From Prochlorococcus sp. AG-388-A01 (GTDB taxonomy: Bacteria > Cyanobacteriota > Cyanobacteriia > PCC-6307 > Cyanobiaceae), in NCBI GenBank assembly GCA_003279945.1, contig QCGK01000010.1:1-32686 (forward strand): 32,686 nucleotides of DNA. The letters run 5' to 3'. The position numbers and the translations under genes were made by a program. Under the pieces are notes generated by a model. The model searched no databases. It was not told the DNA's origin and saw nothing but the letters and a program-made list of their open reading frames with translations. Of this stretch, positions 18,185 through 27,161 are shown piece by piece. Numbering within the stretch: the stretch's first letter is position 1; every line of letters begins with the position of its first letter.

Positions 18185-19468
18185 ATGAAGGTATATATTG
18201 TGAAAGAAAATTTATTGAAACCAAATAAAAAATTTACTCTTCTTAGTGCTTTTATAACTCTTTTAAATGATCGATTAAGTGAAAGTATCCTTTTACCCAT
18301 TTTACCCTCTTTTGTTTTACTTTTTGACTCTAAAGCCAGTACATATGGATTATTATCATGTACTTACCAATTAGCCCAATTTACAGCTTCTCCTTTTATA
18401 GGAGTTATGAGTGATAGATACGGCAGAAGACCTGTCACTCTTTTTTGTATTACTGGCTCAATAATAGGAATTTCAATATTATCCTTCACTGTACTTTTTA
18501 ATTGGTCAAATTCTATAGCTGCTATCCCTTTATTTTTATTATTTTTAGCAAGACTGATTGACGGTTTAAGTGGTGGCACAGCAGCCACAGCAACAACTAT
18601 TCTTGCAGACATTTCAAGCCCTGAAAAAAGAGCAAAAACGTTTGGGCTTATTGGTGTAGCTTTTGGTTTAAGTTTTTTCTTAGGTAATATTTTTGTTGTT
18701 ATTTTTGCAAAAAATACAAATAATAACTTTATTATCCCAGTTTTGATAGCCTCAATCATTCCAATAATAAATTTTCTCCTTGTATTTTTTTACTTACCAG
18801 AAACGAAACCTAATAAAGCCTCAAATAAATCAAAGACTATTTTAAAAAATCCTTTAAAAGCGCTATTTACAGTTTTCAAAGAAGAAAAGATTAAAAAATT
18901 ATCATTAGCTTTTTTTATTTACTTTATTGCTTTTACTGGATTGACCAATATACTAATATTTTTCCTTCAAGAATCTTTAAACTGGACAACCAAAGCATCA
19001 AGTGGAACTCTTGTGTTAGTTGGAATTATTGCAATTATTGTTCAGGGAGGACTTATTGGACCTCTAGTAAAGCAATTTGGCGAAATGAGATTAACACTTA
19101 TTGGATCAGGCTTCATTCTTGTAGCATGTTCACTTTTAATAACTGCTCCAAAAGAAAATGCGACAATTAATATTTATTCAGCTGTCTCATTTTTAGCCAT
19201 TGGAGCAGGGTTAATTACGCCTACCTTAAGAGCACTAATATCAAAAAAATTAGACGATGATAAACAAGGTTCAATTCTAAGCAACCTTCAGGGTCTACAG
19301 AGTCTAGGAGGGGTTTTAGGGATTGCAATGGCTGGGAGGGTTTATGATAGTTTTGGCCCTAAATCACCATTTATAGCTGGTTCCATTATCTTAATTTTCA
19401 TGATATACCTAATTGCAGAGGGTAAAAATAATAATTCTTTTAACGATCGAAAGTCAAAAGTATTTTAA
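18185..19468 (+). CDS. Major facilitator superfamily transporter (drug/proton antiporter type)
   Basis: The 427-residue protein shows about 12 hydrophobic segments. The MFS motif A is GVMSDRYGRRP (73-83), between helices 2 and 3. This layout, with FITLLNDRLSESILLPILP in helix 1, fits the DHA1/TetA-like exporter group. The cargo cannot be read from sequence. Its stop shares one base with the start of ppk (TAATG), so the two are translated from one message. The coupling raises the idea of a phosphate-related role, but that is only an inference from context. Confidence 0.9.
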   Translation: MKVYIVKENLLKPNKKFTLLSAFITLLNDRLSESILLPILPSFVLLFDSKASTYGLLSCTYQLAQFTASPFIGVMSDRYGRRPVTLFCITGSIIGISILSFTVLFNWSNSIAAIPLFLLFLARLIDGLSGGTAATATTILADISSPEKRAKTFGLIGVAFGLSFFLGNIFVVIFAKNTNNNFIIPVLIASIIPIINFLLVFFYLPETKPNKASNKSKTILKNPLKALFTVFKEEKIKKLSLAFFIYFIAFTGLTNILIFFLQESLNWTTKASSGTLVLVGIIAIIVQGGLIGPLVKQFGEMRLTLIGSGFILVACSLLITAPKENATINIYSAVSFLAIGAGLITPTLRALISKKLDDDKQGSILSNLQGLQSLGGVLGIAMAGRVYDSFGPKSPFIAGSIILIFMIYLIAEGKNNNSFNDRKSKVF

Positions 19469-21546
19469 TGAAAAACCAGGCTGATGTTTTTATTAATAGA
19501 GAATTAAGTTGGATTGAATTCAATAAAAGAGTTCTCCTAACTGGTATGGAAAAAGAGTACAAAATCCTAGATAAAGTAAAATTTTGTTCAATTTTTAGCA
19601 ATAATCTTGATGAATTTTTTATGGTAAGGGTAGCTTCATTAAAAGCACAAGTTGAAGCAGGTATTATTAAAAAAAGTATTGACGGACTTACCCCTAAAGA
19701 GCAATTAACGAAAATAAACAAAGAAGTAAAAGAATTAACTAATCTGCAAGAAAACTATGTAAATAATGAATTAAATAATGAACTAAGAAAGCAAGGGGTA
19801 ATTTTAAAAAAATATAAGGAACTAAATGAAAATCAAAGAAATTGGTGTAATAACTTCTTTACTTCATGTATATTTCCTTTATTAACTCCATTAGTTGTTG
19901 ATCCAGCTCATCCATTTCCATTTATAAGTAATTTAAGTCTAAATTTAGCCGCTTTAATAAAGGATGGGGAACATTCTAAAAATCAGTTTGTCAGAATAAA
20001 AATACCAACAAAAAATATAAATCGATTTATACAAATTCCTAATGAAATTATGCAAAGTAGTGATACAACTTCTCACTTTTTCATAAGTGTTGAAGATTTG
20101 ATTGGAAATAATATAAATGCTTTATTTAACGGAATGGAATGTATAAATTACTCTTTTTTTAGAGTAACAAGAGATGCAGATTTAGAATTAAAAGAACTTG
20201 AAGCTGATGATCTCCTTTTGGCAGTTGAGCAAAGTTTGCAAAAGAGAAGATTAGGTGGAGATGTAGTTAGATTAGAAGTAGAATCGGATATACCAGAAAA
20301 CATCCTAAAATTACTAATTGAAAGTATTTCAATACCAGAAGAATACATATACTTTTGCAAAAGTTTATTAGGCCTTGACGATTTAAATCAACTTACAAAA
20401 ATTAATAGAGATGATTTAAAAGAAAATCTATTAATTGGCAAAACTCAACCTCAATTAAAAAATTTAGAATCTCCTTCAAACAAAAACTTCAATTCTATTT
20501 TCAAGATACTCAGGAAAAAAAATATTCTGCTGCATCATCCATACGATTTATTTAAAACTTCCGTTGAAGAATTTATAAACAGAGCCGCTGATGATCCACT
20601 TGTGATGGCTATAAAAATTACTTTATATCGAGTTTCAAAGGATTCACCTATTATCGCAGCTTTAATGAAAGCTGCTGAAAATGGGAAAGAAGTAATGACG
20701 CTTGTTGAACTAAAAGCAAGATTTGATGAAGATAATAATATTCAATGGGCAAAGCAACTTGAACAAGCTGGAATTCATGTTGTGTATGGAATAATAGGAT
20801 TTAAAACACATACAAAAATTGCTTTAGTAGTTAGAAAAGAAAAAGGAAGATTAAGAAATTATTTTCATATTGGAACAGGAAATTACAACTCTAATACTTC
20901 AAAGTTTTATACAGATTTAGGATTACTTTCAACAGATCCCGATATTGCATCAGATTTACTAGAGCTATTTAATTATTTATCAGGTTTTTCAAAACAAAAA
21001 AGTTATCAAAAATTATTAGTATCTCCATTATCAATGAGAGAGAAATTTATATTTCTCATAAAAAGAGAAATTAAAAATGCTGAAGAAGGTAAAAAAGCTG
21101 AAATAATTGCAAAAATGAATTCTTTAGTTGACCCAGAAATAATCAAACTTCTTTATTTAGCTTCTGAAGCAGGTGTAAAAATTAGTCTCATCATAAGAGG
21201 TATTTGTTGCTTATATCCGCAAAGAAAAAATTTAAGTGAAAATATTAAAGTGAAAAGCATTATTGGACATTTTCTTGAACACTCAAGAATTTTTTGGTTT
21301 TGTAATAATAATGATCATGAAGTTTTTATTGGAAGTGCAGATTGGATGAGAAGAAACCTTGATAGAAGAATAGAGGCTATTACTCCAATAGAAGATTCTG
21401 AATTAAAATCTCGAATAAAAGCTCTTTTGCAAACATATATCAAAGATGATTACTTTTCTTGGATAATGAAAGAAGATGGTTCTTATGCAAAATATGCATT
21501 AGATTCGGCCACCAATCGTTCGCAAATTGATCTCATTGAAAAATAA
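19468..21546 (+). CDS. ppk: Polyphosphate kinase 1
   Basis: The 692-residue enzyme reversibly polymerises the terminal phosphate of ATP into polyphosphate. The N-domain opens with FINRELSWIEFNKRVL. The catalytic domains contain VELKARFDEDNNIQWAK and GFKTHTKIALV with H448, the likely phosphorylated histidine. The GTGNYN loop and GHFLEHSRIFWF with H605 follow, then GSADWMRRNLDRR. All PPK1 marks are present and the length is normal. It is coupled to the MFS gene by a one-base overlap. In marine cyanobacteria polyphosphate is a phosphorus store. A long AT-only hairpin follows the stop. Confidence 0.97.
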   Translation: MKNQADVFINRELSWIEFNKRVLLTGMEKEYKILDKVKFCSIFSNNLDEFFMVRVASLKAQVEAGIIKKSIDGLTPKEQLTKINKEVKELTNLQENYVNNELNNELRKQGVILKKYKELNENQRNWCNNFFTSCIFPLLTPLVVDPAHPFPFISNLSLNLAALIKDGEHSKNQFVRIKIPTKNINRFIQIPNEIMQSSDTTSHFFISVEDLIGNNINALFNGMECINYSFFRVTRDADLELKELEADDLLLAVEQSLQKRRLGGDVVRLEVESDIPENILKLLIESISIPEEYIYFCKSLLGLDDLNQLTKINRDDLKENLLIGKTQPQLKNLESPSNKNFNSIFKILRKKNILLHHPYDLFKTSVEEFINRAADDPLVMAIKITLYRVSKDSPIIAALMKAAENGKEVMTLVELKARFDEDNNIQWAKQLEQAGIHVVYGIIGFKTHTKIALVVRKEKGRLRNYFHIGTGNYNSNTSKFYTDLGLLSTDPDIASDLLELFNYLSGFSKQKSYQKLLVSPLSMREKFIFLIKREIKNAEEGKKAEIIAKMNSLVDPEIIKLLYLASEAGVKISLIIRGICCLYPQRKNLSENIKVKSIIGHFLEHSRIFWFCNNNDHEVFIGSADWMRRNLDRRIEAITPIEDSELKSRIKALLQTYIKDDYFSWIMKEDGSYAKYALDSATNRSQIDLIEK

Positions 21547-21548
21547 AA

Positions 21549-21604
21549 AAAATATTGATTTTTATAACATTTATAAAAATACTTAATATTTTAAAATTTT
21601 TTTT
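21549..21604 (+). terminator. AT-only hairpin plus T-run after ppk, candidate terminator
   Basis: An inner perfect 10-bp stem (21558-21567 with 21571-21580, loop CAT) is extended by an outer perfect 8-bp stem (21549-21556 with 21585-21592) across a small internal loop. A run of eight T follows at 21597-21604. Position just after the ppk stop and the T-run suit a terminator. The complete lack of G-C pairs within the stems is unusual. Confidence 0.5.
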
Positions 21605-21648
21605 ATTTTTATAAAAGTCTTTTATACCAAGAGATTACAAGAAATTAG

Positions 21649-21670
21649 GACAAAAAAAGATTTTTTTGTC
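21649..21670. repeat. Perfect 10-bp inverted repeat between ppk and the sigma factor gene
   Basis: GACAAAAAAA and TTTTTTTGTC are separated by two bases. It could be a second terminator-like hairpin or a cruciform ahead of the sigma factor gene. The gap 21547-21754 holds no open frame that I can support; besides this repeat and the hairpin before it, only a ribosome-binding site is clear. Confidence 0.4.
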
Positions 21671-21740
21671 TTTAAAGTTTCAAAGTAAAAGTAGTTTTTA
21701 TTTCGATTTCAGTGCTAGCTTTTTAAAAAATCCATTATTT

Positions 21741-21746
21741 AGGAGG
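21741..21746 (+). promoter_or_regulatory. Ribosome-binding site of the sigma factor gene
   Basis: AGGAGG lies 8 bases before the ATG at 21755 and only 5 before an in-frame GTG at 21752. The spacing favours the ATG. Such a complete Shine-Dalgarno sequence is rare among the genes of this window. Confidence 0.75.
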
Positions 21747-21754
21747 CCAGGGTG

Positions 21755-22774
21755 ATGGGGATCCCTCTGGAATCTGCAAAGAGCTCTTCAGATAAAAATT
21801 TTGATGAGCCAAGATTACCAAACACTGCGGGCAAGTCTCGCAAATCAAAATCCAGTCTAACTGCAAAACAAAGCCAAAAAAAATCTGGAAGGCTCGCTTC
21901 AGATTCTATTGGCTATTACTTAAGTAGCATTGGTAGAGTACCTCTTCTAACTCCAGCAGAGGAAATAGAATTAGCTCATCATGTTCAGAACATGAAAAAG
22001 TTGCTGCAAATTCCTGAAAATGATAGAACGCAACGAAATCTTTACCAAATTAAAATTGGCAAAAGAGCCAGAGATAGAATGATGGCAGCTAATCTAAGAC
22101 TAGTTGTCTCAGTTGCAAAAAAATACCAAAACCAAGGGCTTGAATTATTAGACCTTGTCCAGGAAGGTGCTATTGGCCTTGAAAGAGCTGTAGATAAATT
22201 TGATCCTGCAATGGGATATAAATTCTCAACTTATGCTTACTGGTGGATTAGGCAAGGAATGACAAGGGCTATTGATAACAGTGCAAGAACTATCCGTTTG
22301 CCTATCCATATAAGTGAGAAACTATCCAAAATGAGAAGAGTCTCTAGAGAATTGTCACATAAATTTGGTAGACAACCTACCAGATTAGAAATGGCAACTG
22401 AGATGGGAATTGATCAAAAAGATTTAGAAGATTTAATTTCGCAAAGTGCTCCTTGCGCCTCCCTTGATGCTCATGCAAGAGGCGAAGAAGACAGAAGTAC
22501 TCTGGGTGAACTGATACCTGATCCAAACTGTGAAGAACCTATGGAGGGTATGGATAGAACTATTCAAAAAGAGCATTTAGGAACTTGGCTTTCTCAATTA
22601 AATGAGAGAGAACAAAAAATCATGAAGCTCAGATTTGGCCTGGATGGGGCAGAACCATTAACACTAGCAGAAATAGGAAGACAAATTAATGTTTCACGAG
22701 AAAGAGTAAGACAACTAGAAGCTAAAGCAATATTAAAACTTAGAGTAATGACAACTCATCAAAAAGCAGCTTAA
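21755..22774 (+). CDS. Group 2 sigma-70 family RNA polymerase sigma factor
   Basis: The protein is 339 residues from the ATG at 21755. It starts with a short Ser/Lys-rich leader of about 50 residues and lacks the long acidic region 1.1 of a principal sigma. Region 1.2 is SIGYYLSSIGRVPLLTPAEE (51-70). Region 2 spans about 107-177 with DLVQEGAIGLERAVDKFDP and FSTYAYWWIRQGMTRAI. Region 3 starts with RLPIHISEKL. Region 4 (about 275-333) has the helix-turn-helix TLAEIGRQINVSRERVRQLE. This layout fits the non-essential group 2 sigmas of cyanobacteria. Which promoters it serves cannot be told. A phytol-kinase-like gene follows after 5 bases. Confidence 0.93.
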   Translation: MGIPLESAKSSSDKNFDEPRLPNTAGKSRKSKSSLTAKQSQKKSGRLASDSIGYYLSSIGRVPLLTPAEEIELAHHVQNMKKLLQIPENDRTQRNLYQIKIGKRARDRMMAANLRLVVSVAKKYQNQGLELLDLVQEGAIGLERAVDKFDPAMGYKFSTYAYWWIRQGMTRAIDNSARTIRLPIHISEKLSKMRRVSRELSHKFGRQPTRLEMATEMGIDQKDLEDLISQSAPCASLDAHARGEEDRSTLGELIPDPNCEEPMEGMDRTIQKEHLGTWLSQLNEREQKIMKLRFGLDGAEPLTLAEIGRQINVSRERVRQLEAKAILKLRVMTTHQKAA

Positions 22775-22779
22775 TAAAA

Positions 22780-23421
22780 TTGATAGAATTTACTGTAATT
22801 TTATTATATTTATTTTCAATTTTTTTAATATCAATAGTTTTTAAAAAATATAATGCAGATAGCAGAGAAATCGTCAGAAAAATAATACATATTGGTGTAG
22901 GACCATTAATACCAATTGCACAATTTTTAAAAATTGATCAAAATTCAGCTCTTATTTTTACAGGAATTGTATCTTTAATGGTTGTCATCAATTACACCTA
23001 TAAATTATTTCCAACGATTGAGGATGTTGATAGAAAGAGTTATGGAACGTTGTTTTATTGTCTAAGTTTATTTATTTTGATTTTTCTTTTCTGGGATAAA
23101 AATCCATACGCGTTAATTAGTGGATTTTTTATTATGACTTTTGGTGATGGATTAGCTGGATTAATAGGAAAAAGCTTTAACTCAAAAAGTTGGATTTTTT
23201 TTAAACAAAAAAAATCATTATTTGGAACTATAACAATGTTTTTAACAAGCTTGATAGTAGTTTGCTCAATAGGATACGCCCAAAAAAATAGTTTTAATTT
23301 AAATTATTTTACAATAGCTTTTTTTGCGACTTTGCTCGAACAATTTAGTCTTTTAGGAATAGATAATTTCATTGTTCCAATTTCTTCAGCATTATTTTTT
23401 AATTTTTTTATAACTAACTAA
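22780..23421 (+). CDS. Phytol kinase / dolichol kinase family membrane protein
   Basis: The protein is 213 residues starting with TTG, 5 bases after the sigma factor stop. It is a polytopic membrane protein of about six or seven helices. It carries REIVRKIIHIGVG near the N-terminus, FGDGLAGLIGK and KSLFGTITMF, the conserved elements of the VTE5/dolichol-kinase/CdsA-like superfamily. In cyanobacteria and plants these CTP-using kinases phosphorylate phytol released from chlorophyll for reuse in tocopherol or chlorophyll. Phytol is the likely substrate, but another prenol or a phytyl-phosphate kinase role is possible. It converges with the DAHP synthase gene, overlapping by 8 bases. Confidence 0.82.
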   Translation: MIEFTVILLYLFSIFLISIVFKKYNADSREIVRKIIHIGVGPLIPIAQFLKIDQNSALIFTGIVSLMVVINYTYKLFPTIEDVDRKSYGTLFYCLSLFILIFLFWDKNPYALISGFFIMTFGDGLAGLIGKSFNSKSWIFFKQKKSLFGTITMFLTSLIVVCSIGYAQKNSFNLNYFTIAFFATLLEQFSLLGIDNFIVPISSALFFNFFITN

Positions 23422-24481
23422 GTGAATTGTATAAAATAGCGAGTAATTCTTTTGTTGTTTCAATATCTATACATGCATCTGTAATGCTTCTGCCAAACTG
23501 GAGATCCTCTTTTTTTAAAAGTTTTTGATTTCCTTCCTTCAAATGACTTTCAAGCATAACTCCTAAAACTTTTTTTTCACCATTACTAATTTGAGAAGCT
23601 ATATTTTTTAGCACCTCCGACTGTTTTCGGAAATCTTTATTGGAATTTCCATGACTACAATCAATCATCACTTTATAAGGAAGATTACATTTCTTCAATT
23701 CAGCTGAAATTCTTTGTACATTTTCACTTGTAAAATTTGGGCCTTTTGAACCACCTCTTAAAACTATATGTCCATCTGGATTTCCTGTAGTATTAACAAT
23801 AGAAGCCATACCATTTTCATTTACACCTAAGAAATGATGAGATTTTGAAGCTGACTGCATTGCATTTATTGCAGTAGTAAAAGAACCATCCGTTCCATTT
23901 TTAAAACCTATAGGCATTGATAATCCTGAGGCCATTTCTCTATGAGTTTGACTTTCAGTAGTTCGCGCGCCAATGGCTGTCCAACTTATTAAATCGGCAA
24001 TATACTGAGGAACAATTGGATCAAGTAATTCTGTAGCAGAGGGTATTCCACGAGTTGCTAGATATGAAAGCAAACTTCTTGCCCTTCTTAAACCAGTATT
24101 AATATCATAAGAATCATCTAGATGAGGATCATTTATCAATCCCTTCCAGCCAATAGTTGTTCTTGGCTTCTCAAAATATACTCTCATAATTATTTCTAAT
24201 TTATCTTTATAAATTTCTCGAAATTTTTGAATATATTTTGAATATTCCTTAGCGGCCTCCAGATCATGAATCGAACATGGACCAACAATTACTAAAAGTT
24301 TCTGATCATTATGATGCAAAATATTTTGTATCGATCTTCTTGTTTTAGATACTGTATTAGCTGAGACGTGATCTAAAGGTATATCATTATGTAATGTGCT
24401 TGGAGGTATTAATGGACGTGTTTCAACAACGTGTAAATCTGATGTCTTTTCTAAAGCTGAATTATTTGATGATGTCGTCAT
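23414..24481 (-). CDS. 3-deoxy-7-phosphoheptulonate (DAHP) synthase, AroFGH type
   Basis: This 355-residue enzyme of the shikimate pathway joins phosphoenolpyruvate and erythrose-4-phosphate. It has VGPCSIHD (66-73, with the metal-binding Cys69), EKPRTTIGWKGLINDP (104-119) and GARTTESQTHREMASGLSMP (171-190). GSKGPNF and DCSHGNSNKD are further on. This is the class I, E. coli-like type. Which amino acid inhibits it cannot be read safely, so I do not choose among aroF, aroG and aroH. It is divergent from acnB across 97 bases that hold both promoters; I could not pick a convincing -35/-10 pair there. Confidence 0.96.
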   Translation of the reverse strand: MTTSSNNSALEKTSDLHVVETRPLIPPSTLHNDIPLDHVSANTVSKTRRSIQNILHHNDQKLLVIVGPCSIHDLEAAKEYSKYIQKFREIYKDKLEIIMRVYFEKPRTTIGWKGLINDPHLDDSYDINTGLRRARSLLSYLATRGIPSATELLDPIVPQYIADLISWTAIGARTTESQTHREMASGLSMPIGFKNGTDGSFTTAINAMQSASKSHHFLGVNENGMASIVNTTGNPDGHIVLRGGSKGPNFTSENVQRISAELKKCNLPYKVMIDCSHGNSNKDFRKQSEVLKNIASQISNGEKKVLGVMLESHLKEGNQKLLKKEDLQFGRSITDACIDIETTKELLAILYNSLS

Positions 24482-24578
24482 TGATTAATTAAGAAGTTTG
24501 AATATTTAAAAAAGCATTTATGAATACTCTCCTTTTCAATATTAAAAATAACAATAGATTAGGCATTAAACCTTACTA

Positions 24579-27152
24579 ATGAAGAATTTGGAAACATTGC
24601 TAAAAGATTACGAAGATCACGTAGCTGAAAGAGCTACCAAAGGAATACCTCCTTTACCTTTAAATGCTGAGCAAACAAATTGTGTTACAAAATTATTAGA
24701 ACAAGATAATACTTACGATTCATCTTATTTATTTGATTTACTAACAAACAGAGTACCACCAGGCGTGGATGAGGCTGCTTATGTAAAAGCAAGCTGGCTT
24801 ACAGCTATTGTTAAATCCGAAAAATATTGCAAATCAATTAATCCTGAAAAAGCAATTGAAATACTAGGAACAATGATAGGCGGATATAATGTAAATTCAT
24901 TGGTTGAAATACTTAAAGGAGAAAATAGTTTACTTGCTAAAAAAGCAGCAGAAGTTTTAAAAAATATTATTCTTGTTTACGACTCAGCTAATGAAATTTA
25001 TGAATTATCTAAAAATAATATTTATGCAAAAGAGGTTGTAAATAGTTGGGCAAATGCAGAATGGTTCAAAAATAAAAAAGTTCTAGAGAAAGAGATTACT
25101 TGTTTAGTATTTAAAGTTGACGGAGAGACAAATACAGACGACTTATCTCCAGCTGTACATGCAACAACGCGCCCGGATATTCCGATGCACGCATTGGCTA
25201 TGTTGGAATTTAAAAAACCAGATGGATTAAAGATTATTGATAATTTAAAAAAACAAAATTTACCAGTAGCTTATGTTGGAGATGTTGTTGGAACAGGAAG
25301 TTCTAGAAAATCTGCTATTAATTCACTCATTTGGCATATAGGTGAAGATATCGCTTATGTTCCAAACAAAAAAACAGGTGGAATAATAATTGGTAGCAAA
25401 ATAGCCCCTATTTTCTTTAATACTGCACAAGATTCAGGAGCTTTACCTATAGAAGCTGACGTATCTAATATGAAAACAGGAGATATTATTAAAATATATC
25501 CTTATGAAGGTGTTATTAAAAAAATTGATAAAGAGTCAAATACTAAAGAATTAATAAGCAAATTCGACTTGTATCCATCAACTCTTACTGATGAAATTCA
25601 AGCTGGCGGCAGAATTAATCTTATGATTGGAAGATCTCTTACAGACAAAATTAGAAATAAATTAAATTATCAACCAAGTAAAAAATTTATCCGACCACAA
25701 AATCAGTCAGAAAGTTATGCTGGCTTTACTCAAGCTCAAAAAATAGTGGGGAAAGCATGCGGTTTAGATGGAGTTAGGCCAGGAATGACCTGTGAGCCAA
25801 TTATGACCACAGTAGGCAGTCAAGATACTACTGGGCCAATGACTAGAGATGAATTAAAAGAACTAGCTTGTTTAGGATTCACTGCAGATTTAGTGATGCA
25901 AAGTTTTTGTCATACAGCTGCATATCCTAAACCAGTAGATCTAGTAACCCATAAAGAATTACCTGATTTTATATCTCAAAGAGGTGGGGTAGCTCTTAAA
26001 CCTGGAGACGGCATAATTCATAGCTGGCTTAACAGAATGCTTCTCCCTGATACTGTTGGAACAGGTGGAGATAGTCATACAAGATTCCCACTTGGCATTT
26101 CATTTCCCGGAGGCTCGGGCATTGTTGCCTTTGCGGCTGCAATAGGATCAATGCCATTGAATATGCCAGAATCTGTGCTGGTTAAATTTAAGGGAGAATT
26201 ATTACCAGGAATTACTCTTAGAGATTTAGTAAATGCAATCCCTCTCTTCGCAATTAAAAAAGGACTCTTAACTGTTGAGAAAGCAAATAAGAAAAATATA
26301 TTTAACGGGAAAATTATGGAAATTGAGGGATTACCTAACCTAAAACTTGAACAAGCTTTTGAACTCACTGATGCTACTGCAGAACGCTCATGCGCTGGTA
26401 GCACAATACTTTTATCCCAAGAAACTATTCAAGAATACTTAAGAAGCAATATTTGTCTGCTGGAAAAAATGATTGAGAGCAATTATGAAGATTCAAAATC
26501 TATTGCAAGAAGAATAAATGATATGAAAAATTGGTTAAATAAACCATCATTAATTCAACCAGATACAAACGCTCAATATGAAGAAATAATTGAAATTGAT
26601 TTAGCAAAAGTAACACAGCCTATAGTTGCTTGCCCTAACGATCCAGATAACGTAAAAGAAATCATAGATGTTGCCAATACAAATATTGACGAAGTTTTTA
26701 TAGGTTCTTGCATGACAAATATTGGTCATTACAGAGCAGCTGCGAAAGTTCTTGAAGGAGTACAAAATTTAAAAGCTAAATTATGGATTTGTCCACCTAC
26801 AAAAATGGATGAAGAAACTCTAAAAGCTGAAGGTTATTATAAAATATTTGAAAATTGTGGTGCTAGATTAGAGCTGCCAGGCTGTTCTTTATGTATGGGA
26901 AATCAAGCCAGAGTTGATGAAGGATCTGTAGTATTTTCAACTAGTACAAGAAATTTTGACAATAGACTTGGAAAAAATGCGCAAGTATTTTTAGGGAGTG
27001 CTGAATTAGCAGCAGTTTGCGCACTTCTTGGAAAAATCCCTGAAGTAGAAGAATATCAGGATATTACTAAAAATAAAATTAATCCATATTCAGATGAACT
27101 TTATCGTTATCTTCAATTTGATGAAATTCACGATTTCAGTTTGTCAAAATGA
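24579..27152 (+). CDS. acnB: Aconitate hydratase B
   Basis: The 857-residue enzyme interconverts citrate and isocitrate through a 4Fe-4S cluster. The layout is that of AcnB: an N-terminal HEAT-like helical domain (about 1-160), then the swivel domain (DGETNTDDLSPAVHATTRPD; GTGSSRKSAINS), then the large catalytic part. Cluster ligands are C711 (GSCMTN), C769 and C772 (GCSLCMGN), at nearly the E. coli positions. Other marks are GGDSHTRFP and SFPGGSGIVAFAAA. In cyanobacteria it supplies 2-oxoglutarate for nitrogen assimilation through isocitrate dehydrogenase. A ClC channel gene follows 9 bases later. Confidence 0.98.
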   Translation: MKNLETLLKDYEDHVAERATKGIPPLPLNAEQTNCVTKLLEQDNTYDSSYLFDLLTNRVPPGVDEAAYVKASWLTAIVKSEKYCKSINPEKAIEILGTMIGGYNVNSLVEILKGENSLLAKKAAEVLKNIILVYDSANEIYELSKNNIYAKEVVNSWANAEWFKNKKVLEKEITCLVFKVDGETNTDDLSPAVHATTRPDIPMHALAMLEFKKPDGLKIIDNLKKQNLPVAYVGDVVGTGSSRKSAINSLIWHIGEDIAYVPNKKTGGIIIGSKIAPIFFNTAQDSGALPIEADVSNMKTGDIIKIYPYEGVIKKIDKESNTKELISKFDLYPSTLTDEIQAGGRINLMIGRSLTDKIRNKLNYQPSKKFIRPQNQSESYAGFTQAQKIVGKACGLDGVRPGMTCEPIMTTVGSQDTTGPMTRDELKELACLGFTADLVMQSFCHTAAYPKPVDLVTHKELPDFISQRGGVALKPGDGIIHSWLNRMLLPDTVGTGGDSHTRFPLGISFPGGSGIVAFAAAIGSMPLNMPESVLVKFKGELLPGITLRDLVNAIPLFAIKKGLLTVEKANKKNIFNGKIMEIEGLPNLKLEQAFELTDATAERSCAGSTILLSQETIQEYLRSNICLLEKMIESNYEDSKSIARRINDMKNWLNKPSLIQPDTNAQYEEIIEIDLAKVTQPIVACPNDPDNVKEIIDVANTNIDEVFIGSCMTNIGHYRAAAKVLEGVQNLKAKLWICPPTKMDEETLKAEGYYKIFENCGARLELPGCSLCMGNQARVDEGSVVFSTSTRNFDNRLGKNAQVFLGSAELAAVCALLGKIPEVEEYQDITKNKINPYSDELYRYLQFDEIHDFSLSK

Positions 27153-27161
27153 TCATGGATT

